From contig OZ014421.1 of the NCBI GenBank assembly GCA_963965975.1, forward strand, positions 1,059,001-1,123,000: a stretch of 64,000 bases of DNA. The letters are read 5' to 3'. Positions within the stretch are counted from its first letter, which is position 1, and every line of letters begins with the position of its first letter. The translations under genes and the position numbers were made by a program. The notes beneath the pieces are model-generated. The model saw only the letters and a program-made list of their open reading frames with translations. It was not told where the DNA came from and did no database searches. Positions 1 to 11,259 of this stretch are shown here, one piece after another. Source of the DNA: Xestospongia bergquistia (taxonomy: Eukaryota > Porifera > Demospongiae > Haplosclerida > Petrosiidae).

Positions 1-2223
1 TAGTCCAGATCGATTGTGAAGACACTGTGGATGAGGAGATGTGATTTTAAAATGAACTGTTCCATCAATGCAGTAATCAAAGGGGCAGTGATGATAAATA
101 ATAAGACAATCTGAGTCATTTTGATAACCAATCCACTTATTACCATGTCTAGTTAACATTTGGGTATTAATATCACAAGTTATTGAAGACCTAATTAATT
201 CAGATCTGCAAACACATGTGTCATTGACTAATGGAAACCCAATTGGACAAGACTCAATGGTAACTTCAATGACTTTAGCCAAACGATTATATAAAGGATC
301 ACTGACTGTCCATTCAAGTGTAGCATAGATTCTTGTTGTATTCATTGAAGGGTTTGTTTTTAATGTGAAGGTTACGTTAGTACAAGTTGCATTTAGTCTA
401 TTGTTGTTAGTTTGAACTGTTGATGAATTATCTGATGATGTTAATTTTATAACACCCTCTGTTATGCCATCCTTTATACCAACTGTAGCTAGTGATACAT
501 TGACATCAATCCCAGGTATTACAGACTTATTCTTGTTCCTAACAGAGCAATTTGGTTGAAATGATTCACAAAAACACACTTGAACAGGGTCTGATGGCAC
601 TGCTGATGGACCAGATTGTTGAGGGTAGTAAAATAAATGATCAAAATTGAGTCTGTGTAAACAATCATTAATTTTACCTCCATACAATACATCACCAGAT
701 ATGTCAGCTGTATTGTTGACAAAATATAGCACTGTTTTAATATCATTAGAATAATGATAAGGAACAACTCTAAAGGAACAATCTGTAGCAATGTCTACAC
801 CAAGAACTTGTGATACAAAGATTCCTCCACCTGACACACTGGCATGATTATTTACAAATGATACGTTTGCATTTTGATTCAGTAATAACTGGGAGGATTC
901 GAATAAAGCAATACCTCCACCATAAATGCCTGAATTGCTTACAAATTTACTTCTTTTAGCAAATGTTAACCTGCTATTGACACCCATTAAACCAGTTGTA
1001 TTATGACTATTAATCTCAATTTGTTCAAAAAAAACATTATGAATGTTGATTAATAGCAAAGCAGTTTTGTATACATCAAACTTGTTGCTTACTTTATTGA
1101 AATGAAATAAAACGTTTGCAAAGAGAAAGCTACCTGTTGAAGCAACTCTAAAATCATAAAGAACCATTGCTGATGCAATATATGCGGTATTGTTGTATAT
1201 AGTGCAGTTATGAAATTCTGTACTACCACCTCCATTCGAAACAATGAACATTCCTCCACCATACAGAGGAGATATATTGTTGTATATAGTGGAATTACCA
1301 AACTCAATAGAACTATTTCCATATAATCTCATGAACAGTCCTCCTCCATAATGACCAGTATTGTTGTATATAGTACAGTTACCAATCTCTAACCTACCAT
1401 TTCCATGAGATATAATTTGCATCCCTCCTCCATACAAGACAGTATTGTGTGAAAAATGACAAGTTTTAATGGTTACATCAGCTCTGTTATTACTAAAATA
1501 CCAGAAATCCAAGCCATTTCCTAAGCCCAATGTAAAATTTGATTTCACAATGTTAACTCTGAAGAGTCCTTCATGCTTATTATCATAAACAATTAATGCA
1601 TTGCCTCCTGAAGACATAAGACCTCTATTATTAGCAAATGAGGAATTAATAATTAACACATCCAAAGTATTGACTAGACAGAGACCATAAACTGACCCAT
1701 TCTGGATTGATACCCATTCCAATGTGACTGTATCAGTGTCAAGAAAAAACAAACTAACATTGCTTTTGTAAGGGAATGCTTGGTTGCTGATAAATGTATA
1801 GAACTCACAGTTTGCTATTGTTAATGATTTCAATACAACATCATTGCTACTAGTAAATTGTATACCAGAAGGTCTGTTGTAATCACTACACCTTATTACT
1901 GAGGTAGATTGCATAACTGTTTCATGAAAGGCTTGTTCTATATGACCCAGTCCCTGTAGAGTTATATTACTTACACCACTGATCTCCAATGTACCTTGTA
2001 GAGTATGAGTTCCCTCTAGGAAATAGAAGATGGCATCATCAGTGAAGTAAGATGTATAATCAGCAGTATAGTATGAGAGGTTATGACAAGGTAGATCAGT
2101 ACTAGTAGAAGGACAGTCTTCTCCATTAGGAGCTGCAGAGACATAATACTCAGAAGCAGTAACATATCCACTGTAGATATACAGTATAACTGATGTTATA
2201 TAATAGATATGACACCTCCTCAT
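1..2223 (-). CDS. G1: beta-helix multi-pass membrane protein, 3' end outside window
   Basis: Reading codon by codon from the ATG at 2223 to the left edge gives 741 codons with no stop, so this is an open but incomplete gene. The product starts with the family signal peptide (MRRCHIYY..., hydrophobic to about residue 23), then an N-terminal cap with the paired CP/CH cysteines. Only about three full rungs of the NCTIYNNT..GGG type follow (residues about 264-348), the fewest in the array. After them come the conserved NNTADISGDVLYGG segment and the Cys-rich module. The frame leaves the window at LHNRSGL, just before the expected LCGQC motif and membrane helices. The start is fixed by alignment with the signal peptides of the paralogues. 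Function unknown; cell-surface location is inferred. Confidence 0.9.
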   Translation of the reverse strand, partial: MRRCHIYYITSVILYIYSGYVTASEYYVSAAPNGEDCPSTSTDLPCHNLSYYTADYTSYFTDDAIFYFLEGTHTLQGTLEISGVSNITLQGLGHIEQAFHETVMQSTSVIRCSDYNRPSGIQFTSSNDVVLKSLTIANCEFYTFISNQAFPYKSNVSLFFLDTDTVTLEWVSIQNGSVYGLCLVNTLDVLIINSSFANNRGLMSSGGNALIVYDNKHEGLFRVNIVKSNFTLGLGNGLDFWYFSNNRADVTIKTCHFSHNTVLYGGGMQIISHGNGRLEIGNCTIYNNTGHYGGGLFMRLYGNSSIEFGNSTIYNNISPLYGGGMFIVSNGGGSTEFHNCTIYNNTAYIASAMVLYDFRVASTGSFLFANVLFHFNKVSNKFDVYKTALLLINIHNVFFEQIEINSHNTTGLMGVNSRLTFAKRSKFVSNSGIYGGGIALFESSQLLLNQNANVSFVNNHASVSGGGIFVSQVLGVDIATDCSFRVVPYHYSNDIKTVLYFVNNTADISGDVLYGGKINDCLHRLNFDHLFYYPQQSGPSAVPSDPVQVCFCESFQPNCSVRNKNKSVIPGIDVNVSLATVGIKDGITEGVIKLTSSDNSSTVQTNNNRLNATCTNVTFTLKTNPSMNTTRIYATLEWTVSDPLYNRLAKVIEVTIESCPIGFPLVNDTCVCRSELIRSSITCDINTQMLTRHGNKWIGYQNDSDCLIIYHHCPFDYCIDGTVHFKITSPHPQCLHNRSGL
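1190..1435 (-). repeat. Rung-coding repeats of G1 (about 3 copies)
   Basis: Three in-frame units of roughly 84-90 bp encode GGG-rich rungs centred on NCTIYNN or NSTIYNN. The set is short compared with the other genes. A preceding TCHFSHN segment looks like a diverged rung. Confidence 0.8.
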
Positions 2224-2412
2224 GATATAGCAGGCTTTTCAACAGAATAATGAAAATAACGAAATACTATGGACTTTAGGACGATTTTCACTTTTTAGGA
2301 GATCTCGTAAATTCTATAGAATTTAACGAGAACCAAACAGACGTTGAGTAAAGTCGATGATGTCTTAAATAGGTTGTTACTGATATCGACTATCGTTTCA
2401 AAGCGCAAAATA

Positions 2413-2449
2413 GACGTCAATAATTAAGCAACGCCTCGAAAAACGTCAC
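2413..2449 (-). promoter_or_regulatory. Degenerate family promoter cassette of G1
   Basis: GACGTC at 2413-2418 and AACGTCAC at 2442-2449 lie about 190-225 bp upstream of the G1 ATG, where the paralogues carry GACGTC and CACGTG. No clear TATAAA and no CACGTG remain. Homology to the paralogue promoters is visible but weak, so regulation may differ. Confidence 0.4.
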
Positions 2450-3480
2450 ATTATAGTACATCATCAAAAAATTTGATGTGCATTCTTCTCAACAAAAATA
2501 ACTTAAAATTGCCTTCAAAGAAAGAGCCATATAATTAAGTTGATGTAACGTTAAATACATGTCTTTGTTTAGCAATAACTAACAGTGTGAACATAGCAAA
2601 CTTGCCAGGCCATGAGATACTAAGTTACTTCCTGCAGGGGAAAACTAACATCTTATTACTTCTACTAAAGCATCTAGCTCCATAATCTGACTGTGTGTTA
2701 TCCGATTTGAAAATGCTTAAATACAGTCCAGCACATGAGGCTGAACTTTCACCTATCAAAATTATATTGAGAAAGATATATATGACTTCATTCTAATAAT
2801 GATTACATTGCAGTTATAAGTGCTTACAACAATATATATTATAATTATATATGCATATATGTTCCTGATTAGTTGAATTAACTGATACTGATTGCTTGTT
2901 TTATTTGATGCAAACTGAAAGTAAACAACATAATGTTTTCGTTACTAATATGTCTTTGGATAAATAAACTGTCATAGTATTCCAGTAAAATGATATGTTT
3001 GGTTTGGACTGAAAATGTTTGCTTAAATCTAGCTTAAATCTAGACATATGTTGGTTAAATCAACCAATTCGTTTTTACAGTGAATTGGACTTATTTACTG
3101 ATAATTTAAAACAATACTACCGTCTGTGCATTAAAATATTTGATCAGTTATGAAACCAAATAATTTAACAGTGAATTCAAAAAGAGACGCTCAAGAAATA
3201 TACATACTTACATATATTAGCAATTATACATTAAAAACTCATTTATTTTTTATATAGTATCTATCTGTATGTGCATGCTCAGATGATAGTTTAATGTTGT
3301 AACTAAATGATTTTAGCAGTGAGCTCACTGAACAGAGTATACACAAATGGATTAACAATTGGAGGTTAATATCACAAGAAAAATATTATACAACTGCTAT
3401 TATTTTCAGTGTAAATTTTTTGTAAATGTTATTATTACAATACTGTGATGAGCTAAATTATTATATACAACAAATGAACA
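2450..3480. other. AT-rich spacer upstream of G1
   Basis: No credible coding sequence was seen. The part near 2500-2580 still resembles the upstream flank of other genes (a run like ATAATTAAGTTGATGTAACG). The rest is AT-rich sequence containing fragments of the spacer modules found elsewhere. Confidence 0.5.
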
Positions 3481-3960
3481 CTATGAACTGTATGGTGGCA
3501 GCAACACATGCACTTTGATAGAGGTCCTTCAGGTAATGAATGGTATAGTAAGAAGGTAGAAAGTGTATGGTACAATACATAGAGTATGGTCCAACTTGTC
3601 AGAAGTCAAACAGTTATGGTACTAGCTACAATATCTTTCTCTCTTATACAAAACATGATATGAATTGTTTTCAAAACTTTTTATTTGACTAATAGTAGAT
3701 GCAGTATGAATAATGTCACATTTAAGTTATGGTACGTTGACGTTATTGTACAATATCTAAGAGGTTATTATATAAAATTGTTCCTGTTCTCACTGGCTCC
3801 ACTTACTGGAATATTCTGATAATATTGATCATGATGACTATTAAAAGGATTTACATTTGAATACTTTACAGTTTCAAATTGTTCATTAGTTACAATTTTT
3901 AGGCAATTTCTGTCTTATGTTTTTGACTACAAATTCTATTTATTCAAAAAAATGAATGTA
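3481..3960 (-). pseudogene. Decayed membrane-domain remnant 3' of G2
   Basis: About 3490-3575 matches the coding sequence around LTIPLFEGPLSKYMC of the intact genes (GGCAGCAACACATG, then GAGGTCCTTC and TATAGTAAGAAGGT), but it is interrupted and lacks an open frame. A short segment near 3778-3810 matches the next part of the same domain in the opposite orientation, so the remnant is rearranged. The distal part (3860-3990) matches sequence beside the remnants at 29.5 and 56.9 kb. Nothing here can be translated usefully. Confidence 0.6.
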
Positions 3961-4859
3961 ACTACATACATAAGAGATTTACATCATTATATATAATAAT
4001 ACGTTCTCAAACATGTACATATAATAAAAATAATGAAGCTATAGAGATAAAAACACAAAGGGCTCTATTTTTTCTTTAGGTGAATATTCTCCTAGCTCAG
4101 TCATATGTATTACTAAGAGGAGATATTGGGCCTAGTTAGGTATCATGGATAGCTGAAGATATATATGATATATGAGATATGAATATATATTTATGTGCAT
4201 TTACTACAAATAAACATCATATTAGTGGATGTTTATGATGTGAGTTTGTTGGTTAATTTTCTCTTCAACCATTTTAATGTATAGACTGTAATATTGTTTT
4301 ACTGTAAAAACAACAAACAAGCCTCTTTCAATGCTCATATTCGTTTACTTTCTTCTGTCCTTTGGTCAAGTGAGTACATTAACATAGCTATACTTTAATT
4401 CAAATAATAGACACTAACTTATAAAAATGTAATATCCAGCCACTCCTGTATTAACTAGTAAAGAATACTTTATAACTATTTTATTAGTTTGTACACCCAC
4501 TCCTAATAGATTACCATATTGTTATTGACTGCGATCACCTTAAATTGTTATGTTGTTATACAACATGTGTTTGTTGTGATAAGCAGTCACATAGAGAGTA
4601 GGATAGGAAATGACTCGTCTACTACTTGTAAATGTCAAGTGATCTGTCACTAGATGTACATAAACATTCATTGTTTGTTATAATAGAAAAGTGACTTTAT
4701 AATTAATACACATCAGCTAAGAATAACACAATGAAACTAGCATTGTTTTACTTAAAAGTCAATTCTTAAAATAATATATTTTTATTATTCTTACTATTCT
4801 TGTTACATAACTACAATGCATGACAACAATACATGTAATCAGCAAAACTTTCAGCAGCA
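3961..4859 (-). other. 3' flank of G2 with poly(A) signal
   Basis: This stretch matches the 3' flanks of G4, G5 and G7 over several hundred bases, including the CCAGCCACTCCTGTATTAAC block near 4437. On the gene strand an AATAAA lies at 4781-4786, about 75 bp past the stop codon, and is a plausible polyadenylation signal. No gene seen. Confidence 0.6.
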
Positions 4860-5465
4860 CTAGTCATCTTGATCAAACAATATTGATTCTCGTTTCATAT
4901 CCATTGATACCACTGATGTTGATATTGATCTCCTTTCATCATTAGGTGATCCAGGATGTATTAAAGGAAGTTCCATATCATTAGAACTAGAAGATGGTGG
5001 AGGTTTCTTCAGTATCTCTTTGACCTTTGTAATTGGTTGTTGGCAATGAGACTTGAAGATACGATCCCAGACATTATAGAATATCAGACGATCCCAGACA
5101 TGATATAATATAATGCCACAAAAAACGATAAATGATAATAATACTAAAAAAAAACTTGACCAGTGTCCTTTTGAACTATTAATGTCATTTGAAGTTTCTG
5201 CATTCATATAAGCCATAAACGTGAGGTTAAGAATGAAAAATGTTTCCAAATAATCCAAAGGAATATGTCGATATATTCCCTTCAAAATGAGATACATGAA
5301 GACAATGATGATTAAAATAGATGTTAACAAATCTAAGCTTACAGTAGATTTAGTATCTAGAGACACTGTCAGTGCTAAAACAACACGAACTAGCAGTAAA
5401 CATCCAGTCCAAAAACGACGCTTGTCCTTATATGGACCTCCGTATGCATCAAAGAAAGGTTTCAT
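4860..5465 (-). CDS. G2 C-terminal part, out of frame with its N-terminal part
   Basis: These 201 codons encode the last membrane helices and the cytoplasmic tail of the family: FDAYGGPYKDK..FWTG, three or four hydrophobic segments, a proline/serine linker, and a tail ending ESILFDQDD. It continues the preceding reading frame after a frameshift. The upstream stop TGA and this ATG overlap as ATGA at 5462-5465. The segment is as well conserved as in intact paralogues, so the break looks recent. It probably is not translated on its own; stop-start reinitiation is conceivable but untested. Confidence 0.75.
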   Translation of the reverse strand: MKPFFDAYGGPYKDKRRFWTGCLLLVRVVLALTVSLDTKSTVSLDLLTSILIIIVFMYLILKGIYRHIPLDYLETFFILNLTFMAYMNAETSNDINSSKGHWSSFFLVLLSFIVFCGIILYHVWDRLIFYNVWDRIFKSHCQQPITKVKEILKKPPPSSSSNDMELPLIHPGSPNDERRSISTSVVSMDMKRESILFDQDD

Positions 5466-8400
5466 ATATGGCAGGAGTCCAAGTATTTTGATAGAGGTCC
5501 TTCAAATAATGGTATAGTAAGAAGATAGAAGGTGTATGGAATAATAAGTAAAATGAGTACAGCCAGTGAGAAAAGGAACAATGGTATGTGACAACCTTTT
5601 AGGTAGTGGACATTAGCATCAAAATACCACCTCAGCAATGTTTCATTTTTCTTTTCATCAGTACAAGGAATTTCAATGGAATAAAGGGCCTGGACAACAG
5701 TACGTATTAGTTTTGTATAAGAAAGAAGGATCATAGTTGCTATGACTGGAATTATTTGTCTTCCTACAAGTCTAACCATTCTGCTAGAATATCGTAACAA
5801 TATTATGATAAGTATTAGGAGAAGCCAAATATAGGCTGGAAAGACAAACTGTAGCCATGCTTTACTGCAAGAATTCATACCATGGAAGAAACATGTGTTA
5901 ATACCTAGGTCAAGATTGACCCAGGAAATGAACCAACTAAGAAATGGTATAGGACCTTTAGGAAAGAAGATGTGTTCATATATTTTGATAACATTAGCAT
6001 AGAATATAAGTCCATTGATTGTGCCAACAGACACTGTTAAATTTAAAGCAATGACGAAAGCTACCAGTGCTATACCAGCTAAAGCAAATAGAATGATAAG
6101 AGCTACGTTGTCATTAGTACATTGTCCACATTCATTGGAACCTAACATGAGACTGAGTCCTTCACTACATTGTCCACAGAGTATTCCATATCGATTATGA
6201 AGACATTGTTTGTTATGATAGCTAAGTGTGAAACTAACATTATTCTTATTACAGTAATCAAAGGGGCAGTTACGATAAATAATAAGACAGTTTGAATCAT
6301 TTTCATAACCAATCCACATATTACCATCTCTAGTTATAAGTAGACTTTTACTATCACAAGTTATTGGAGTTAAATGTAATTCAGATCTACAAATACAAGT
6401 ATCACTTACTAATGGATATCCATTAGGACAGGGCTCAATAGTAACTTCAATGACTTTGACATAAGGGTCATCATATAAATGTTCAAAGATTGAACTATTA
6501 AGTGTAGCATAGACTTGTGTTGTGCTCAATGAAGGGTTAGTTCTTAATGTGAAGGTTACATTAGTACAAATTGCATTTAGTCTATTATTGTCATATTGCA
6601 CAATGGATGAGTTATCTGATAAATTCAATTTTATCACACCCTCTGTTAAGGTTTCTTTTAGACCTACTGTAGCTAGTGATATGATGACATTAATTCCAGG
6701 TATTGCAAATATACTGATGTCTTTAACAGAGCAATTTGGTTTATGTGATTCACAAAAACAGACTTGAATAGGATCTGATGTCACTACTGATAGACCTGTC
6801 TGTTGAGGATAGTGAAATAGGTGATCAAAGTAAAGTGTGCTTGTACAATCATCAATTTTACCACCATATAGGACATCACCAGATATGTCAGCTGTATTGT
6901 TAACAAAATATAACACTGTTTTAGTATCATTAGGATAATGATGAGGAATAACTTTAAAGGTGCAATTAGAGACAGTATCTACATCAAGAATCTGTGATAC
7001 AAAGATTCCTCCACCTGACTTGCTGGCATGATTATTGAAAAATGATACATTTGCATTTTCTTTTATTAATAGTTGTGAAGATTCATATAAAGCAATACCT
7101 CCACCATAAGTACCTGAATTGTTTACAAACATGTTATGTCTATCAATTGTTATTAGACTATTTTCAGCAACTAAACCAGTTGTGTTGTGATTGCTAACAT
7201 CAATTTGTTCAAATGTAACATTAACGTTGATTAATACCACAGCAGACTTATATCTTTTTGGATATATTATTATTATATCAAGGTTATTAATTATTTCATT
7301 GGAAACTATTACAACATTTGTGAAATGAAAGTTACTTTGGGAAATTGATCGAACTGAATTGAGAACCAAACCTGATCCAAAGCGTGCAATATTGTTGTAT
7401 ATAGTGCAGTTGCTGAACTCATTGCTGCCGCCCTTTGCGTACAAATAAGTGGACAATCCTCCTCCATAATACTGAGCACTATTACGATATATAGTGCAGT
7501 TAATGAACGTAATATTACCATTGTCTGAGTATAAACTAACATACACTCCTCCACCACTATACTGAGCAGTATTGTTGTATATAGTACTGTTAAAAAAGTC
7601 AATACTAAGACTTCCTCTGAACGAACGAATTTGCACTCCTCCACCATTATCATATTGAGCAGTGTTGTTGTATATTTTGCAGTTACTAAACTCAATGCTG
7701 CCATTTCCATACGAACCAATGTCCACTCCTCCTCCATCATACCGTGCAGAATTGTTGAATATAGTGCAGTTACTAAACTCAATGCTGCCATTCCCATATG
7801 AATAATAGTCCACTCCCCCCCCTTCATACCATGCATTATTACTGTATATAGTGCAGTTACTAAACTTAATACTACCATTCCTATTTGAATAAATGTGCAC
7901 TCCTCCCGCACCGAATGCAATATTTTTATATAGAGTGCAACTAGTAAGCTCAATACTGCCATTCCCATATGAATAAATACCTAGTCCTCCTCCTCCATAC
8001 CGTGCAGTGTTGTTGAATACAGTACAGTTACTAAGCTCAATAATGCCATTCCCAGACGAAGAAATATCCATTCCTCCTCCATATCGTGCAGTATTGTTGA
8101 ATACAGTGCAGTTACTAAGCACAATACTGCCATTCCCATACGAATAAATGTCTAGTCCTCCTCCTCCATACCGTGCAGTGTTGTTGAATACAGTGCAGTT
8201 ACTAAGCACAATACTGCTATTCCCATACGAATAATAGTCCACACCTCCTCCATACCGTGCAGTGTTGTTGCATATAGTGCAGTTACTAAGCACAATACTG
8301 CCATTCCCATATGAATAATAGTCCACACCTCCTCCATACCATGCAGTATTGTTGCATATAATGCAGTTATTAAACTCAATATTACCACCTCCACGAAAAA

Positions 8401-9232
8401 CAATATCCACTCCTCCACCATATCGACCGCTATTGTTTAAGAACATACTATTTTCAACAATTACATTAGCTTCATTATCATAATCATACCACAAATACAT
8501 ACCATATCCTAAGCCCAGTGTGAAGTTTGATTTCAAAATTATAACGCTAGAGATTCTTTTAACCAGCTCATCATCATAGACAACTAATACATTGCCTGAA
8601 AACCTCTCACTACCTCCATTATTAGCAAATGAGGAATTATCAATTAGCACATCATAAACATTAACTAAAACGAGTCCATTACCTGAACTATTTTGGACTG
8701 ATACACATTCTAATGTGACACTATTAATGCCCACAAAAAACAAGCTAACTCTATGACGTAGATACCAGTAATACCCACAAGGATTGTGAGGGACTTCTTG
8801 TTGACTGATTTGATTATCGAACCGACAGTTTGCTATTGTTAATAACTTCAATACAACATCACTACTATTACTAAATCGCATACCAGTTCTGTTCTTATCA
8901 CTACAACTTATTACTGAAGTATATTGTATAACTGTCTCATGAAAGCCTTGTTCTATATGACCCAGACCCTGTAAAGTTATATTACTTACATTGCTGATAT
9001 TTAATATACCTTGTAGAGTATGAGTTCCCTCTAGGAAGTAGAAAATGGCATCATCAGTGAAGTAAGACAAATAATCATCAATATAGTAGGAGAGGTTGTG
9101 ACAAGGTAGGTCATTTGAAGGGCAAGATTCTTCATTAGTAGTTGCAGAGACATAATACTCAGAAGCAGTAACATATCCACTGTAGATATACAGTATAACT
9201 GATGTTATATAATAGATATGACAGCAGCTCAT
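5462..9232 (-). CDS. G2: beta-helix membrane protein, truncated by frameshift
   Basis: 1256 residues: signal peptide (about 1-23), cap, about 12 rungs (277-626), post-helix region with NNTADISGDVLYGG, a Cys-rich module (CPNGYPL..CICRSEL, then LCGQCSEGLSLMLGS), and membrane helices from about residue 1042. The frame ends abnormally after LTIPLFEGPLSKY in DSCHI plus stop, whereas paralogues continue with another four helices and the tail. Aligning the DNA with G4 shows about 13 bp missing near 5470-5485. Either the product is a shorter membrane protein with about five helices or the locus is a young pseudogene. The start follows from the family signal peptide. Confidence 0.85.
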   Translation of the reverse strand: MSCCHIYYITSVILYIYSGYVTASEYYVSATTNEESCPSNDLPCHNLSYYIDDYLSYFTDDAIFYFLEGTHTLQGILNISNVSNITLQGLGHIEQGFHETVIQYTSVISCSDKNRTGMRFSNSSDVVLKLLTIANCRFDNQISQQEVPHNPCGYYWYLRHRVSLFFVGINSVTLECVSVQNSSGNGLVLVNVYDVLIDNSSFANNGGSERFSGNVLVVYDDELVKRISSVIILKSNFTLGLGYGMYLWYDYDNEANVIVENSMFLNNSGRYGGGVDIVFRGGGNIEFNNCIICNNTAWYGGGVDYYSYGNGSIVLSNCTICNNTARYGGGVDYYSYGNSSIVLSNCTVFNNTARYGGGGLDIYSYGNGSIVLSNCTVFNNTARYGGGMDISSSGNGIIELSNCTVFNNTARYGGGGLGIYSYGNGSIELTSCTLYKNIAFGAGGVHIYSNRNGSIKFSNCTIYSNNAWYEGGGVDYYSYGNGSIEFSNCTIFNNSARYDGGGVDIGSYGNGSIEFSNCKIYNNTAQYDNGGGVQIRSFRGSLSIDFFNSTIYNNTAQYSGGGVYVSLYSDNGNITFINCTIYRNSAQYYGGGLSTYLYAKGGSNEFSNCTIYNNIARFGSGLVLNSVRSISQSNFHFTNVVIVSNEIINNLDIIIIYPKRYKSAVVLINVNVTFEQIDVSNHNTTGLVAENSLITIDRHNMFVNNSGTYGGGIALYESSQLLIKENANVSFFNNHASKSGGGIFVSQILDVDTVSNCTFKVIPHHYPNDTKTVLYFVNNTADISGDVLYGGKIDDCTSTLYFDHLFHYPQQTGLSVVTSDPIQVCFCESHKPNCSVKDISIFAIPGINVIISLATVGLKETLTEGVIKLNLSDNSSIVQYDNNRLNAICTNVTFTLRTNPSLSTTQVYATLNSSIFEHLYDDPYVKVIEVTIEPCPNGYPLVSDTCICRSELHLTPITCDSKSLLITRDGNMWIGYENDSNCLIIYRNCPFDYCNKNNVSFTLSYHNKQCLHNRYGILCGQCSEGLSLMLGSNECGQCTNDNVALIILFALAGIALVAFVIALNLTVSVGTINGLIFYANVIKIYEHIFFPKGPIPFLSWFISWVNLDLGINTCFFHGMNSCSKAWLQFVFPAYIWLLLILIIILLRYSSRMVRLVGRQIIPVIATMILLSYTKLIRTVVQALYSIEIPCTDEKKNETLLRWYFDANVHYLKGCHIPLFLFSLAVLILLIIPYTFYLLTIPLFEGPLSKYLDSCHI
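7355..8400 (-). repeat. Rung-coding tandem repeats of G2 (about 12)
   Basis: Units of about 84-90 bp encode rungs of the form NGSI.LSNCTVFNNTARYGGG. Several adjacent copies between about 7960 and 8350 are nearly identical, which suggests recent local duplication or conversion inside the gene. Confidence 0.85.
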
Positions 9233-9397
9233 GATGGTAATGTGTTCAACAGTAGATGAATGAAATACTAAGGGTTTGCCGTTTGTGTCAAAATTTAAAT
9301 TCTTGGAGATCGAGATTTCGTTTTTTTATAGTTCTTTATGAGGATGCGTCAGATTAAAACTAAAACACGATTGGTGTCCGAAATAGAACGCTATGAA

Positions 9398-9450
9398 CTT
9401 TTATACAAAACACAAGACGTCGATATTTATTTCGTCTACAATGGCACGTG
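9398..9450 (-). promoter_or_regulatory. G2 core promoter: TATA, GACGTC, E-box
   Basis: On the gene strand GTATAAAAG (9398-9406) lies about 166 bp above the ATG, preceded by GACGTC (9416-9421), a forkhead-like AAATA stretch (9425-9433) and CACGTG (9445-9450). The order and spacing recur before G3-G6. The element names are by motif only. Confidence 0.6.
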
Positions 9451-10690
9451 ACGGTACGTAATTAATGTTTTTCTTATCAAAAGATAACTTAACAATCTTC
9501 TCAGAAGTAAGAGCAACATAATTATATTGATAGAACATTAATACATGTCACTACTGTATGTTTTATTGTATATATGAGTATGACGCTGGAAAGAATTTTG
9601 TGTGTATATACCTGACGACGAAAGACTAAGCTTCCGCTTCTTTTACGTATGACTAATAAATAACACTATATGATATTATATAGTAATAATATATTTTGAA
9701 TCTAAAATTTTATAATAGGAAAGTTGTAATGCTTTGACTGTAGTATTCTTTAACTGTATTTAAATATTGTTAACCAAATAATAGATGCTGGAAACTATTT
9801 GTAATATATATATACTTAAAAAATCTATCACTAGATCTAGTATTGTCAGAATTAAGGTGACCAATATACCAGGAGCACTCCCAAATAACTCTGTTAAGAA
9901 ACTTTACAAAAACGTATCTAATATATCAATTGTTAAATTAAATCTTTAAAAAAATTTTGGTTGCATCAATCAATATACGAAGTACACTGAAATGCGTTCA
10001 CAGATTCAAAATACAGTGAAGTGTATGGAGGACTCCATAGTAACAGCTTTGGCCTAGATTGGTTACAAATGATCTACATGAACAATCAATTCTAAAAAAT
10101 ATTAGTAATCAAAACATTATGTTGTATATTTTTGCATGAAATAACTTTACTAAGTTTGTTAAATACAACCATCATAACCATATATTGATTAAATCAACCA
10201 ATTAATTTTTATAATGCGACCATTAAACTAGACTATACATAGCAGTGATATCATATTGATATTAATTTTGATAGTTAAACATTAAAGGCATACTTTGTAG
10301 TATTCTTAATTGTGATTTGATATCTAATGTATACCAGCCACTTTTGTATTTACTATTGGAGAAAACTTATGTAGCTACTTTCTAAATGAAGAATTTATTA
10401 ATCATGTAGTCTTTACACCCACCACTAATTGTACTGTGATCACATTAACACAAGCAGTCTCCCGTCATAACTATATCTACTATTGGAGAAAACTTTATAA
10501 CTAAATCTCACGAACTAGTTATTAAAGAAATTATTGAACAGAAATTATTGTACTGTAATATTACTGTTGCCTGTTAGTTTGTTTTGTGCTTTTTGTGTCA
10601 GGTGTCTGTTGTGATAATAAGTCATATGGCAAATAGAGAAGAGGTGACTGGGACATTACTTGTAGTTGTTAAATCTGTCACTAGATGTAT
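9451..10690. other. Upstream flank of G2 and AT-rich spacer
   Basis: The proximal part matches the distal upstream flank of G3, including an AGACTAAGCTTCCGC block near 9626. Beyond about 9700 it consists of AT-rich spacer modules repeated elsewhere in the window, such as AACATTAACAGTTT-type blocks. No coding sequence seen. Confidence 0.5.
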
Positions 10691-11101
10691 GTAAATATTA
10701 ACTGTTTATTATAATAGAAATGATAACTTTATAATTAATATACTTACTAGCTAGCAATAACATAGTAAATGGAACATTGTATAAAATAAATGTCAAGACA
10801 ACACAGTTATCTTGTTAATGTTACTACACCACTATTATATATAAGATATAACAATTATATGAATAAAATGTAATCAATAAAATTAAGGTTGTCTGAATTA
10901 ACACTAGACTGTTTTGTCATATCAATCTGTATCAATAATCTACACCTCAACAATTAATGCAGATATCAATAAGAGGACATCAATAAGTCTCCTTGACACA
11001 CCCACACATTGTAATTAAAAATAACATCGCATAAAATAATTGTTAAGACAACACAGTTATCTTGTTAATGTTACTACACCACTATTATATATAAGATATA
11101 A

Positions 11102-11221
11102 TTTAATGTGATCATAATATGATTCATAAACATGTATGATTAATAGGGAGTGTTCAGAATATATGATTAACAATCTTTCCGTTTTGTTTTAAAAGAATAA
11201 TTAAATGTTAAACTTAAAAAA

Positions 11222-11259
<38 letters not shown>

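Noticed and set aside
5462-5490. An intron explaining the broken frame of G2
   Set aside because: The change is a 13-bp loss relative to paralogues with no GT-AG interval, and every other family member is intron-free.
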